Shown here: positions 35,848-44,165 of the stretch, piece after piece | Layout: every line of letters begins with the position of its first letter | Position numbering within the stretch: position 1 is the stretch's first letter | Source of the DNA: Plastoroseomonas hellenica | GTDB lineage: Bacteria; Pseudomonadota; Alphaproteobacteria; Acetobacterales; Acetobacteraceae | Direction: 5' to 3' | DNA: 64,000 nt | NCBI RefSeq assembly: GCF_018129085.1 | Contig: NZ_JAAGBB010000003.1 | Coordinates: 1 to 64,000 of the forward strand | Translations under genes and position numbers: made by a program | The notes under the pieces: generated by a model | Database searches by the model: none | Seen by the model: only the letters and a program-made list of their open reading frames with translations | Told to the model about the DNA's origin: nothing

Positions 35848-35969
35848 GCCTGCCGCCCCCTGTCGAGCGCTTTGGCTCCACCATAGTCGGGGTTGGGAAC
35901 CTTGCCCCGCGATCTCTCCAGAACAGCATTAGGAGCTTGATTGGCGCCTTCCAGAAAGCACGTCGCCAT
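35844..35969 (-). CDS. 41-codon gene translationally coupled to the effector-like gene
   Basis: The reading frame starts MATCFLEGANQAPNAVLERS and ends ALDRGRQA. Its TGA overlaps the ATG of the effector-like gene as ATGA, and GGGGAAAGAGAG stands just before its own ATG. It shares the relaxed codon use (AAT, GCT, GTT) of the gene it precedes, unlike its other neighbours. I recognise no family. It could be a small partner, a chaperone-like peptide, or a leader that couples translation. Confidence 0.5.
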   Translation of the reverse strand: MATCFLEGANQAPNAVLERSRGKVPNPDYGGAKALDRGRQA

Positions 35970-36019
35970 AGTCTCTCTTTCCCCATTCTGATTGCTGATG
36001 GAATGCCAGGCTGCGGATG

Positions 36020-36877
36020 TCACCGCTGCCGCGCCGCGAAGGCGGCGGCGAAGAAGCTCGCAGCCCGGGTCGCCGAAAGCGCCGCGCCCTCCGGAGAGTG
36101 GCGCACCGCGACGCGCAGGCCGGGCTGGCCGGGCCAGGGCAGCTCTGGCACCTCATGGAGCCCGGAGGGCGCCCAGTCCCAGGCATAGCTGGCGCCGGCA
36201 TACTGCACGCGACGCACCGGCGCCGTATGGGCGAGCCGGGCCGCCAGGCCGCTGCAATCCGCAGGGCTGTTGGCCGGATCCGCATCGCCGTGCAGCAGCA
36301 ACACCGGCGATCGCAGCCCGCCGCCTGCGGTCGCTGCCGCGGCGTCCAAGCCGGCGCAGCCGGGATAGAGCAGGACCAGCGCGGCAATGCGGCCGCCATA
36401 AACAGGATCCGCGGCGGCCAGCATCGCCGCCTCCCCCGCCGTGCCGAAGGCGAGGAGGCCGAGCCCTGCATTCGCGAAGCGCGGATCCTCGGCCAGGATG
36501 TCGATCACCAGCAGCAGGCGGGCCAGCGCCGCCGCGGCGTCGTCAGCTACCGCCGCCGACCCGGCGTTGTCGGCCGAGACGTCCCGCAGTTCCACATGCA
36601 GCACCGCGATGCCCGCGGCCGTGATCTGTTCGCCGTAGCGCCAGCCGCGCGGATCGATCCCGGTCAGCTCGTGCACCGCGATGACCACCGCCGGCGGCAC
36701 GGACGGCGCTTCGCCATCGGGCAGCCACAGCAGCCCCACCGCATCGGGACCATCGGACCCGGCCGCCAGGCCGCGCTCCGGCAGAAGGAGCGCGAGCGCC
36801 AGCATCGCTCCGACGATCGCCCAGGCGGTGCGTCGGATTGGTCGCGGACTGAGCCGGGGAACGAGCGTGCCGGGCAT
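36020..36877 (-). CDS. Secreted dienelactone hydrolase-like alpha/beta hydrolase
   Basis: The 285-residue protein has an N-terminal export signal (PIRRTAWAIVGAMLALALLL, cleavage after RGLAAG) and then a hydrolase fold: PPAVVIAVHELTGIDPRGW (about 60), an oxyanion-like region with HELTG, and SPVLLLHGDADPANSPADC (about 200) carrying the acid. The nucleophile elbow is weak: GLLAFGTAGEAAM replaces the usual GxCxGG, so the Cys of classical dienelactone hydrolases appears to be missing. The His could be in GASYAWDWAP or later. The enzyme may therefore be inactive or use another nucleophile. Start ATG at 36877 has GAGGATCAGC upstream. Its leader DNA is duplicated near 39300. Confidence 0.75.
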   Translation of the reverse strand: MPGTLVPRLSPRPIRRTAWAIVGAMLALALLLPERGLAAGSDGPDAVGLLWLPDGEAPSVPPAVVIAVHELTGIDPRGWRYGEQITAAGIAVLHVELRDVSADNAGSAAVADDAAAALARLLLVIDILAEDPRFANAGLGLLAFGTAGEAAMLAAADPVYGGRIAALVLLYPGCAGLDAAAATAGGGLRSPVLLLHGDADPANSPADCSGLAARLAHTAPVRRVQYAGASYAWDWAPSGLHEVPELPWPGQPGLRVAVRHSPEGAALSATRAASFFAAAFAARQR

Positions 36878-37063
36878 GCTGATCCTCGTTGGATGGAGAA
36901 TGATCCCGCCGCTCGGCGCGCGTTTCAGACGCGAGCGACGGGCTGCACTGATCCGCTCCGCTTCCTGCGGCGGGAAGTCGCGAAATGACGATCCCGCGAG
37001 TTTTCGAGGCTTTTCTGCCGGATCTGTCCGACCATTGCGGGAACTGTCCATTCCCCACGACCG
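36807..37063. repeat. Copy 1 of a ~255-bp duplicated leader segment
   Basis: This segment covers the first ~24 codons, the ribosome site and about 185 bp upstream of the hydrolase gene. It aligns with 39239-39492 in the same orientation, with scattered substitutions and one net 3-bp indel. The best-conserved block reads AATGACGATCCCGCGAGTTT and onward through CTGTCCATTCCCCACGACCG. Both copies lie upstream of a minus-strand gene start, so it probably holds a promoter. Confidence 0.85.
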
Positions 37064-37139
37064 ATCCGCTGAGCCTGTCACGTCGGGATGCAGGGTGATG
37101 ACGAGGCATCGGGGAGGTGGCGCTCAGGGCCGGATCCCT

Positions 37140-37454
37140 TCAGCGCCTGCGGCTCCAGGGCGGCAGCGTGTCCATCGGCCGCGGCGTGAGGCCGATGCCC
37201 CACAACGGCCTCGGGTCGATGGCGAAGCCTTCCGGCCCGCGGTCAGCAGGGAGGCTCACGCCGATGTCGCGCGCCATGCGCGGCTCCATCCCGCGCAGCG
37301 CCGCGGCATGGTTCATGCGGCGCAGCCAGGCGCCACACCGGGCGAGGAGGGTTCCGACGCCGGGCGCCGGAGCGGCGGCGGCGCTGATCGGCTGATCCGG
37401 CCAGGTCGCGGTGTTCACGCGTATGCTGGCCGCCAGTCCACGAGGATCGGTCAT
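37140..37454 (-). CDS. DUF1127 domain protein
   Basis: The 104-residue protein has a C-terminal DUF1127-like segment, AWLRRMNHAAALRGMEPRM followed by ARDIGVSLPADRG, matching the usual L-x-x-M-x-x-R-x-L-x-D-I-G-L/V pattern. Members are small proteins linked in some alphaproteobacteria to RNA turnover and phosphate or stress responses. The ATG at 37454 lies nine bases after AAGGA; an ATG three codons earlier overlaps that site and is less likely. The gene is isolated, with the duplicated leader on one side and a 388-bp spacer on the other. Confidence 0.7.
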   Translation of the reverse strand: MTDPRGLAASIRVNTATWPDQPISAAAAPAPGVGTLLARCGAWLRRMNHAAALRGMEPRMARDIGVSLPADRGPEGFAIDPRPLWGIGLTPRPMDTLPPWSRRR

Positions 37455-37740
37455 GACGAACATTCCTTGATGTGCCGGGGCAGGTCCGGTGGGTCGATGC
37501 GTGAAGAAGGCCCGACGCGGCGGCATCCGTCCTGAAGCCGGGACGAAATCTGGCTCCCGAAATTCCGAAATTGTCCCGAAACTCAACCGAATCAGGCTTG
37601 TCCTCGATGTTTCGCGAGGGCGCCTTTCGCAGCTCGGCAAACATGTTTCGGCTGAGAAGGGCCAAATTCAACTTGGCCGCAGCGGTCGCTGTGGTGACTG
37701 GCCGCCCGCCCCGCCTGATCGGCTTTTGCCGCTCCCTGGC

Positions 37741-37841
37741 TGGAGCATGATGCGTTCGCTTGCGCTCACGCATCATGCTCCAGGACTTTGTTTGATCGCG
37801 TGATTCAGCCTTTTCGGCGATTCCGCCTCAAGCCATCACGC
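37741..37841. repeat. Palindromic intergenic element (15-bp arms plus a second inverted pair)
   Basis: TGGAGCATGATGCGT at 37741-37755 is repeated in inverted form as ACGCATCATGCTCCA at 37768-37782, with a 12-bp loop. A second inverted pair, GCGTGAT (37798-37804) and ATCACGC (37835-37841), follows with CGGCG/CGCC inside. The look is that of mobile intergenic palindromes (RIME-like) common in alphaproteobacteria. The rest of the spacer 37455-37842 shows no gene. Confidence 0.75.
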
Positions 37842-37842
37842 T

Positions 37843-39174
37843 CTAACGGCCGACCCCGGCCCAGCCCATCCGGTGCAGCGGCGCCAGCACCGCCGTCTCG
37901 AAACGGGCGCGATAGGCAGCCTCATCCGACATGCCAAGCGCCCGCAGCGGCCGCGCCAAAAGCGCCGGATCCCGCTGCCGCAGACTGGCATCAAGCGCCT
38001 CCGCCTCGGCCAGGCGACCAGCGGCATGCAGCGCAACCAGGCGATACAACAGCCGTTCCTCGGTCGGGAAATTGAGCCCGCCAGACGTCAGAAAATCATC
38101 GGCTGCCTGGTCCGGCTGCCCCGTCATCAGCTTTGCCAGGCCCAGAAGGACCCGCCAGCCTGCTGCGAACTGGTGTCGGGGGTTTTCCTGCAATGCGGTA
38201 CGCAGCGGCGGCTGGGCGGCTTCGGCGGCGCCCAGCATCAGATGCATGATACCGACATTGGCCCGGTCCACGACCCGGTGGGGGCTTGCGCCGGCGCGCT
38301 CGTAGAAAACGATCGCTTCGGCGAAGCGGCGCTGCTGCCGCAGGACGGCCGCCTGGGCCGCCAGCGACATGGGCGCCTCAGGCCTCGCCGCCATCGCCAG
38401 GGCGGCAAAGCGCTCGGCCTCACGCAAGTCCTGCTCCGGGTCCCGGCTGGTACCGTTGGTACGCAGATTCGCATGGATCAAGGCCAGCTCGGCCGCCGCT
38501 TCCGCCATGCGCGGCTCGACCGCGAGGGCGCGGAGGAACAGCGGCAAGCTCGCGCGCAGGCGTTCCTCCCAAGTCCCGTCGCCCTGCTGGGCGATGCGCC
38601 CGTCCTCCAGCAGTCGCTGCGCCCGGACCCAGGAGGAGGGCTCCGCAGAGGCCACAGCGGCCGGCGCGGCGGGGCCCGGCACGCCGTCTGCGCCGATCCA
38701 GGCGCCGGCGAACAGTGCAAGACCCAGGCCACCGGCGACAAGGCCGGCCCAGGCCAGGCGGCTGCGTATCAGGTTGCCGACCGGCATCGGTGCTTCCGCG
38801 CCGGGCCGCGTTGCGGCATCGGGGGCGAGTGGCGCTGCCGGATCGGCGGCTGGCGCAACCGGGCGCGGCCGCGTCGCCATGACATAGCCCCGCCGTGCGT
38901 GGGTCTGCAGCATGCCCGCCTTGCCAGTCCCCAGCGCGCGTCGGATTTCCGAAACGCATTGCGTCAGGCTGTCATCCGTGACGGCGACATCGCCCCAGAC
39001 GGCGGTCAGCAGGGCGTCACGCGACACGACCTGGCCGGCATGAGCCAGCAGATGCGCGAGCACCGCCGAGGTCTTGGGGCGCAGCACCACCTCCCGCGCC
39101 TCGGCAGTCAGGACCCCGCGCGTGAGGTCGAGGATGAAGCCATCGAAGGCGAGGAGTGGGCGCGGCGCTTCCAT
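37843..39174 (-). CDS. Winged-helix (OmpR/CadC-type) regulator with membrane segment and TPR-like C-terminus
   Basis: The 443-residue protein starts with a Trans_reg_C winged-helix domain: LLAFDGFILDLTRGVLTAE, then VLRPKTSAVLAHLLAHAGQVV and DDSLTQCVSEIRRALG, ending THARRGYVMATR at about residue 100. One hydrophobic helix (LAWAGLVAGGLGLALFAGAW) lies near residue 155. The C-terminal half is helical and repetitive (FAALAMAARPEAPMSLAAQA, FAEAIVFYERAGASPHRVVD), as in TPR regulators of the CadC/ToxR-like class. It probably senses through its membrane-anchored repeats. I start it at 39174; an in-frame ATG at 39309 inside the duplicated leader has a better ribosome site and would add 45 residues. Confidence 0.82.
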   Translation of the reverse strand: MEAPRPLLAFDGFILDLTRGVLTAEAREVVLRPKTSAVLAHLLAHAGQVVSRDALLTAVWGDVAVTDDSLTQCVSEIRRALGTGKAGMLQTHARRGYVMATRPRPVAPAADPAAPLAPDAATRPGAEAPMPVGNLIRSRLAWAGLVAGGLGLALFAGAWIGADGVPGPAAPAAVASAEPSSWVRAQRLLEDGRIAQQGDGTWEERLRASLPLFLRALAVEPRMAEAAAELALIHANLRTNGTSRDPEQDLREAERFAALAMAARPEAPMSLAAQAAVLRQQRRFAEAIVFYERAGASPHRVVDRANVGIMHLMLGAAEAAQPPLRTALQENPRHQFAAGWRVLLGLAKLMTGQPDQAADDFLTSGGLNFPTEERLLYRLVALHAAGRLAEAEALDASLRQRDPALLARPLRALGMSDEAAYRARFETAVLAPLHRMGWAGVGR

Positions 39175-39238
39175 CGGATGGTCCGGGGTGGATCCTGGCG
39201 CATGTAGCAGAGCAGGCCATGGCTGCGCGATGCCGGTC

Positions 39239-39492
39239 GCTCGGACGATCGGCCAGGCGGTGCGGCGGGTTGGTCGTGGAGCAAGCCGGGGGACGGCCGT
39301 ACCGGCCATGCTGACCCTCATGGGATGGAGAATGATCCGCCGCTCGGCGCGCTCCTGACGTGAGCGACAGGCTGCACTGATCCGCTCCGTGTCCTGCGGT
39401 GGGAAGTCGGGAAATGACGATCCCGCGAGTTTTCGTGGCTTTTCTGCCGGATCTGTCCGAGCATCGCGGAAACTGTCCATTCCCCACGACCG
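39239..39492. repeat. Copy 2 of the ~255-bp duplicated leader segment
   Basis: This copy aligns with 36807-37063. It lies upstream of the winged-helix gene (minus strand) and directly before the divergent AraC gene (plus strand). Even the start codon, ribosome site and first residues of the hydrolase signal peptide are preserved in frame (here VPRLAPRPTRRTAWPIV), although the regulator does not need a signal peptide. Confidence 0.85.
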
Positions 39493-39539
39493 GTCGGCGG
39501 CGAGCACGGGGCTCCGACGGCTTTACGGAGCATGCCGCC

Positions 39540-40583
39540 ATGCCCATCGACGCGCCTTCGATCGACCCCGCGCAGTTGACGATGTTCGATGTCTCCCAGA
39601 CGCGGTCTGCGGAGGCGCTGGACGGCACCTCGCGCGTCAGCGAACGCGTCGCGCAATCGAGCCGCGTCTACCGGTACCGGCTGCAGGACAGCGCCTTGTG
39701 GCGCAGGAGATTCGCGAACCCGATCTTCACGCTGGCGACCCGGCATGCCGGGTCGCTCCTCGCCAGCTATGCGGACAGCCAATTCGCGACCGAGGTTTCC
39801 GTCGACGGCGATGAAGGCGATCTCTTCTGCCTGACGACGATGCTGCGCGGCGACATGGCCCTGACGCGAAATGGCACCACCGCGACGGGGACGGCCGCGC
39901 AGGGCCTCGTCTGGCGGCCCGGCCCCCGCAGCCGGCTGCTGATCAGCGACCGCAGCGCGCGCACGAACATCTTCTTCAAGGTGGCGGAGGTCGAGGATGC
40001 GCTGGAGCACATGCTTGATAGGCGTCTCCGCAGGCCGCTTGAATTCGAGCCCCTCGTCGATTGGAGCCATGGGCTCGCGGCCAGCCTGAAATGGCAGCTC
40101 GATTTCATGATGCGGGAATTCCAGCGGCCGGACGGCCTGGCCGACAATGCCGTCGCACTCGCTTCGATGACGGACCTGCTGGTCACGCTGCTGCTGCGCG
40201 CCGCGCCGCATAACCACACCGACCAGTTGGAGGTGTCGCCAGCCGGCGCGGTGCCGGCCTATGTCCGGCGCGCGGAGGATTTCATGCGCACCAATTGCGC
40301 GGCGCCGATCCGCATCGCCCAGGTTGCCGCTGCGGCCGGATGCAGCCCGCGGACCCTGGACGCCGTGTTCCGGCGTTTCCGTGGCACGACGCCGCTCCGT
40401 GCGCTGCACGCGATCCGGCTGGAGCAGGTCCATGCCGAGCTGCGCCGAGGCGCGGGCGACGCTTCGATTGCCACCGTCGCGCGCCGCCACGGCTTCACCA
40501 ATGCGGCACGGTTCGGCAGCGCATTCCGGCGCCGCTTCGGTGAGACGCCGTCGGAGGTCGCGCGGCGCGCCTCGCGCACGTAA
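39540..40583 (+). CDS. AraC family transcriptional regulator
   Basis: The 347-residue protein has an N-terminal AraC-binding-like domain of the AraC_binding_2 kind (LFCLTTMLRGDMALTRNG, WRPGPRSRLLISDRSARTN). The C-terminal pair of helix-turn-helices is clear: IRIAQVAAAAGCSPRTLDAV (about 260) and IATVARRHGFTNAARFGSAF with RRRFGETPSEVARR. The effector is unknown. It is divergent from the winged-helix regulator, and the duplicated leader lies between them. The nearest downstream genes are the binding protein/histidine kinase operon after 158 bp. The ATG at 39540 is preceded by CGGAGCATGCCGCC; an ATG at 39399 within the repeat would lengthen it. Confidence 0.88.
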   Translation: MPIDAPSIDPAQLTMFDVSQTRSAEALDGTSRVSERVAQSSRVYRYRLQDSALWRRRFANPIFTLATRHAGSLLASYADSQFATEVSVDGDEGDLFCLTTMLRGDMALTRNGTTATGTAAQGLVWRPGPRSRLLISDRSARTNIFFKVAEVEDALEHMLDRRLRRPLEFEPLVDWSHGLAASLKWQLDFMMREFQRPDGLADNAVALASMTDLLVTLLLRAAPHNHTDQLEVSPAGAVPAYVRRAEDFMRTNCAAPIRIAQVAAAAGCSPRTLDAVFRRFRGTTPLRALHAIRLEQVHAELRRGAGDASIATVARRHGFTNAARFGSAFRRRFGETPSEVARRASRT

Positions 40584-40741
40584 CGTTCTCGGCCCAGCCG
40601 CGCGGCGTCGGCCCTGGCCAGCTCTCCCGCCCCTTTCCCGCCCCTCTTCCAGCACTGCCGGCCTCTGGAGACGCCCCGGTACCATTCTGGCCCGGCAATG
40701 CTACGCTGGGGCAGGCTGGTACGGCACAAGTGGAGTGTCCC

Positions 40742-41722
40742 ATGAGGCGGCGGAAGTACATCGCCCTGCTGGGCTCGGCGGCTGCATGGCCTTTGGCCAG
40801 TCGCGCTCAGGGGCCGGCGATGCCGGTCATCGGGTATCTCGGCAATGAGTCGGCCAGGCCCATTTCGACCCGCCTTCGCGCCTTCCGCGAGGGGCTGGCA
40901 GAGGCCGGCTTCGTCGAGGGCAGGAATGTCGCCATCGAGTTTCGTTGGGCAGAAGGTCAGTACGATCGGCTGCCGGCGCTTGCGGCGGATCTGGTGCGTC
41001 GCGAGGTGGACGTCATCGTCGCGCCCGGCGGCGCGCCCGTCGCACTCGCCGCGAAGGCGGCGACCAGGACGATCCCGATCGTCTTCGAGATGGGCGGCGA
41101 TCCCGTCGCCCTGGGGGTCGTCAGCAGCCTGAGCCGGCCGGAAGGCAACCTCACGGGCATATCGAGCCTGAGCGTGGAAGCGAGCACCAAGCGGCTGGAG
41201 ATTCTCCACGAGGCACTTCCGGCGGCGACCGGCATGGGCATCGCCGTGAACCCAACGAGCCCCACCGCCAATTCGCAGCTCGGGAAGCTGCGCGCCACCG
41301 CGGCCGCTCTCGGCCTTGATCTTCACGTATTGCCGGCCAGCACCGAAGATCAGTTCGAGGCCATTTTCGCGGCCCTTCTTCAGCTTCGTGCGGGTGGGCT
41401 CGTGTTCACGTCCGACCCGTTCTTCGCATTCCGCAGCGAACAGCTCGCGGCACTCGCGCTCCGCCACGGCGTGCCCGCCATCACGCAGACCCGCGACTTC
41501 GCCACGGCCGGCGGCCTCATGAGCTACGGCGGCGATTTCGTGCAGTCACACCGTCACGCGGGCGCCTATACGGGGCGCATACTCCGGGGCGAGCGGCCTT
41601 CCAACCTCCCGGTGCAGCAGATCACGAGGCTGGAACTGCTGATCAACCTGCAGACCGCCAGGCGATTCGGCATCTCCCTTCCACGCTCACTTCTCGGCCG
41701 CGCCGACGAGGTGATCGAATGA
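40742..41722 (+). CDS. Periplasmic ABC-type substrate-binding protein (PF04392 type) of a signalling operon
   Basis: The 326-residue protein begins MRRRKYIALLGSAAAWPLAS, a Tat-like signal with consecutive arginines. The mature domain shows PVIGYLGNESARPISTRL, AFREGLAEAGFVEGRNVAIE, IPIVFEMGGDPVALGVVSSL and SRPEGNLTGISSL. These are hallmarks of the ABC_sub_bind family often listed as 'ABC transporter substrate-binding protein' without transport partners. No permease or ATPase follows; instead the histidine kinase starts inside its stop codon (ATGA). That makes it a likely ligand sensor for the kinase. The ligand is unknown. Confidence 0.9.
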   Translation: MRRRKYIALLGSAAAWPLASRAQGPAMPVIGYLGNESARPISTRLRAFREGLAEAGFVEGRNVAIEFRWAEGQYDRLPALAADLVRREVDVIVAPGGAPVALAAKAATRTIPIVFEMGGDPVALGVVSSLSRPEGNLTGISSLSVEASTKRLEILHEALPAATGMGIAVNPTSPTANSQLGKLRATAAALGLDLHVLPASTEDQFEAIFAALLQLRAGGLVFTSDPFFAFRSEQLAALALRHGVPAITQTRDFATAGGLMSYGGDFVQSHRHAGAYTGRILRGERPSNLPVQQITRLELLINLQTARRFGISLPRSLLGRADEVIE

Positions 41723-43770
41723 CAGCGACGAAAGCCCGCGTCACCACCTGGCTCGAACCTCCGAACGCCTTGTCCCGGCTGGCCCGCCGGATGCGGGCGG
41801 CGCTTTCCGAGCTGATTCCGAGCGGCATTGCCAGACGTTTTGCCAAGGCTCTCGTTGGCCTCGTTACCATCGCGCTGGTCGCGATCGGCGCTGCGAACAT
41901 GTGGCTGTCCTACACGCGCGCGACGGAGGCTGCCGTCAGCGTGCAGCGCGACAAGGCGCTCGTGGCGGCCGGACGCGTGGCGCAGTTCATCGACGAGTTG
42001 GAAAGCCAGATGGGCTGGACCTCGGGGGCTGAATGGGGGCGGAACAACCTTGACGAGCGCCGCTATGATTTCATTCGTCTTCTCCGACAGGCACCGGCGA
42101 TCGCCGACGTCCAATTCATCGATGGGACGGGGCGCGAACAGCTCCGCCTGTCCCGGCTGGAGCGCGATGTGATCGGCAGCGGCGCCGACAGGTCCTCGGC
42201 GCCCGGCTTCGCCGAGGCAGTCGCGGACCGCGTATGGTACGGCCCGATCTATCTCCGGCGGGGGTCGGAGCCCTACATGACGCTCTCCGTCGCGCATGCG
42301 GGCCGCAACCCCGGCGTGACCTTGGCCAATGTCAACCTGAAGCTCATCTGGGACGTCATCGCCGCTATCCGGGTCGGCCAGGACGGCTATGCCTACGTGA
42401 CCGATTCCACCGGCCACCTGATCGCGCATCCGGACATGAGCCTGGTCCTGCGCGGCATGGACCTGTCCCAACTGCCGCAGGTGGCGCAGGCGCTGCGGGC
42501 GAGAGGAAGTGCGGTCGGCAATGCACCGGACGCCGTCGTCGGACCGGACGGCCGGACCGTGCTCTCCGCCTACGCCCATATTCCGAAGCTCGACTGGTTC
42601 GTCTTCGTCGACCTGCCCAGGCGCGAAGTTCTCGCCTCGGTGCTCGCCACCCTCTACCAGGTGCTGATCCTGCTCGCGCTCAGCATCCTGCTCGCGCTGC
42701 TGCTCGGAGGCTGGCTTGCGCGGCGGATGGTCGTGCCCATCCGGCAACTCCAGGCCGGTGCCCAGCGGCTCGGCGAAGGCGATCTGGGGCAGCGCATCTC
42801 CGTCACCTCGATGGATGAGATCGGCGCCCTGGCGCAGCGGTTCAACGTCATGGCAGCCCGCATCCAGGAGGCGCAGGAAACGCTCGAAGCCAAGGTCGTG
42901 GATCGGACCTTCGATCTCGCTCGCTCGCTGGATGACCTGCGCGCCGCGCAGGATCGGCTGATCCAGGCCGAGAAGCTCGCCTCCCTTGGCCAGCTGACCG
43001 CGGGCATCGCGCATGAAATCAAGAACCCGCTGAACTTCGTCAACAACTTCGCCGATCTTTCGCGGGACCTGGTGCAGGAGCTGACGGCGGCGCTGGAGGC
43101 GGCAGGCCCCGCCCTGGATCCTCGGATCCAGGGCGAGGTGGCAGAGCTCAGCGCCGTACTGCGCGACAACCTGTCCAGAATCATTCAGCACGGCAGGCGG
43201 GCCGACAGCATCGTCAGAAACATGCTGGCGCATTCGCGTGAGGGCGGCGGCGAGTTCCGTGCCGTGGATGTCAACGCCGTCACGGACGAGGCGCTGAACC
43301 TCGCCTACCACAGTGCGCGCGCCGAGACGCCCGGTTTCAACGTCGTCCTGGAGCGCGACTTCGACCCGGCGGTCGGGCGCCTCGAGCTCTACCCGCAGGA
43401 GTTCACCCGCGTGCTGCTGAACCTGATCGGGAACGGCTTCTACGCCGTGCACAAGAAGCAGCTCGAGCTTGGGTCGGAGGACTACCAGCCGACGCTTCGC
43501 ATTGTCACCCGCGCCTTGCCCGGCCGGGTGGAGATCCGCGTGCGCGACAACGGGATGGGGATCCCCGACGCCGTGCGAGCGCGGATCTTCGAGCCGTTCT
43601 TCACGACGAAGCCGGCCGGCGAAGGAACGGGGCTGGGCCTTTCCCTCTCGCACGACATCATCGTGAAGCAGCACGGCGGAACGCTTCAGGTCGCGACGGA
43701 GCCTGGTTGCTTCACGGAGCTGGTCGTCACCCTGCCTAGAGCCGCCGAGCCGGCCGAGAGGGCCGCATGA
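41719..43770 (+). CDS. Sensor histidine kinase with Cache and HAMP domains
   Basis: The 683-residue membrane kinase has a first helix near residues 43-65 (ALVGLVTIALVAIGAANMWL). A large periplasmic region follows with dCache motifs (WYGPIYLRRGSEPYMTLSV; GQDGYAYVTDSTGHLIAHPD), then a second helix near 310-335. A HAMP domain ends LAQRFNVMAARIQEA, and a short coiled coil leads to the H-box LASLGQLTAGIAHEIKNPLN (about 428), with N-box LLNLIGNGFYAV, G boxes VRDNGMGIPD and GEGTGLGLSLSHDI. All catalytic motifs are intact. It overlaps the binding-protein gene upstream and the response-regulator gene downstream by 4 nt each, so all should be made together. Confidence 0.93.
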   Translation: MTATKARVTTWLEPPNALSRLARRMRAALSELIPSGIARRFAKALVGLVTIALVAIGAANMWLSYTRATEAAVSVQRDKALVAAGRVAQFIDELESQMGWTSGAEWGRNNLDERRYDFIRLLRQAPAIADVQFIDGTGREQLRLSRLERDVIGSGADRSSAPGFAEAVADRVWYGPIYLRRGSEPYMTLSVAHAGRNPGVTLANVNLKLIWDVIAAIRVGQDGYAYVTDSTGHLIAHPDMSLVLRGMDLSQLPQVAQALRARGSAVGNAPDAVVGPDGRTVLSAYAHIPKLDWFVFVDLPRREVLASVLATLYQVLILLALSILLALLLGGWLARRMVVPIRQLQAGAQRLGEGDLGQRISVTSMDEIGALAQRFNVMAARIQEAQETLEAKVVDRTFDLARSLDDLRAAQDRLIQAEKLASLGQLTAGIAHEIKNPLNFVNNFADLSRDLVQELTAALEAAGPALDPRIQGEVAELSAVLRDNLSRIIQHGRRADSIVRNMLAHSREGGGEFRAVDVNAVTDEALNLAYHSARAETPGFNVVLERDFDPAVGRLELYPQEFTRVLLNLIGNGFYAVHKKQLELGSEDYQPTLRIVTRALPGRVEIRVRDNGMGIPDAVRARIFEPFFTTKPAGEGTGLGLSLSHDIIVKQHGGTLQVATEPGCFTELVVTLPRAAEPAERAA

Positions 43771-44165
43771 AGGCACAGATCCTCGTCGTGGATGATGAGA
43801 GCGACATGGAGGTGCTGTTCCGTCAGCAGTTCCGCCGCGACCTGAGCGCAGGCCGCTTCGGACTGGAGTTCGCCAGCTCCGGCTCGCAGGCGCTGCAGCT
43901 CATCGAGACATCGGCCGGTGACGACATCATCCTGCTGCTCTCCGACGTCAACATGCCCGGCATGAACGGCTTCGAGCTGCTGTCGAAGACCAAGGCCGCC
44001 CGGCCCGAGCTGCCGGTGATCATCATCAGCGCCTATGGCGACGCGGAGACGCGGCGGCGCTCCCTGGCGAACGGTGCCGAGGAGCTGCTGCCCAAGCCGA
44101 TCGACTTTGCCGCGCTCCGCGCCGATCTGGAGCGGCGGCTGGAGCGCCGGGAGGTCCGCCCATGA
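43767..44165 (+). CDS. Single-domain response regulator
   Basis: The 132-residue receiver has [18 protein letters not shown] at the N-terminus, the phosphoacceptor Asp in [17 protein letters not shown] (about 57), the conserved Ser/Tyr region in VIIISAYGD and the Lys in LLPKPIDF. No output domain is attached. It probably takes phosphate from the kinase just upstream and passes it on, or competes with the receiver-cyclase encoded next. Both junctions are ATGA overlaps. Confidence 0.92.
   Translation: MKAQILVVDDESDMEVLFRQQFRRDLSAGRFGLEFASSGSQALQLIETSAGDDIILLLSDVNMPGMNGFELLSKTKAARPELPVIIISAYGDAETRRRSLANGAEELLPKPIDFAALRADLERRLERREVRP

Noticed and set aside
33239-36000. Integrative element with an attachment site in tRNA-Ser
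   Set aside because: The position and composition are suggestive, but I found no integrase and no second copy of the tRNA 3' end in the window.
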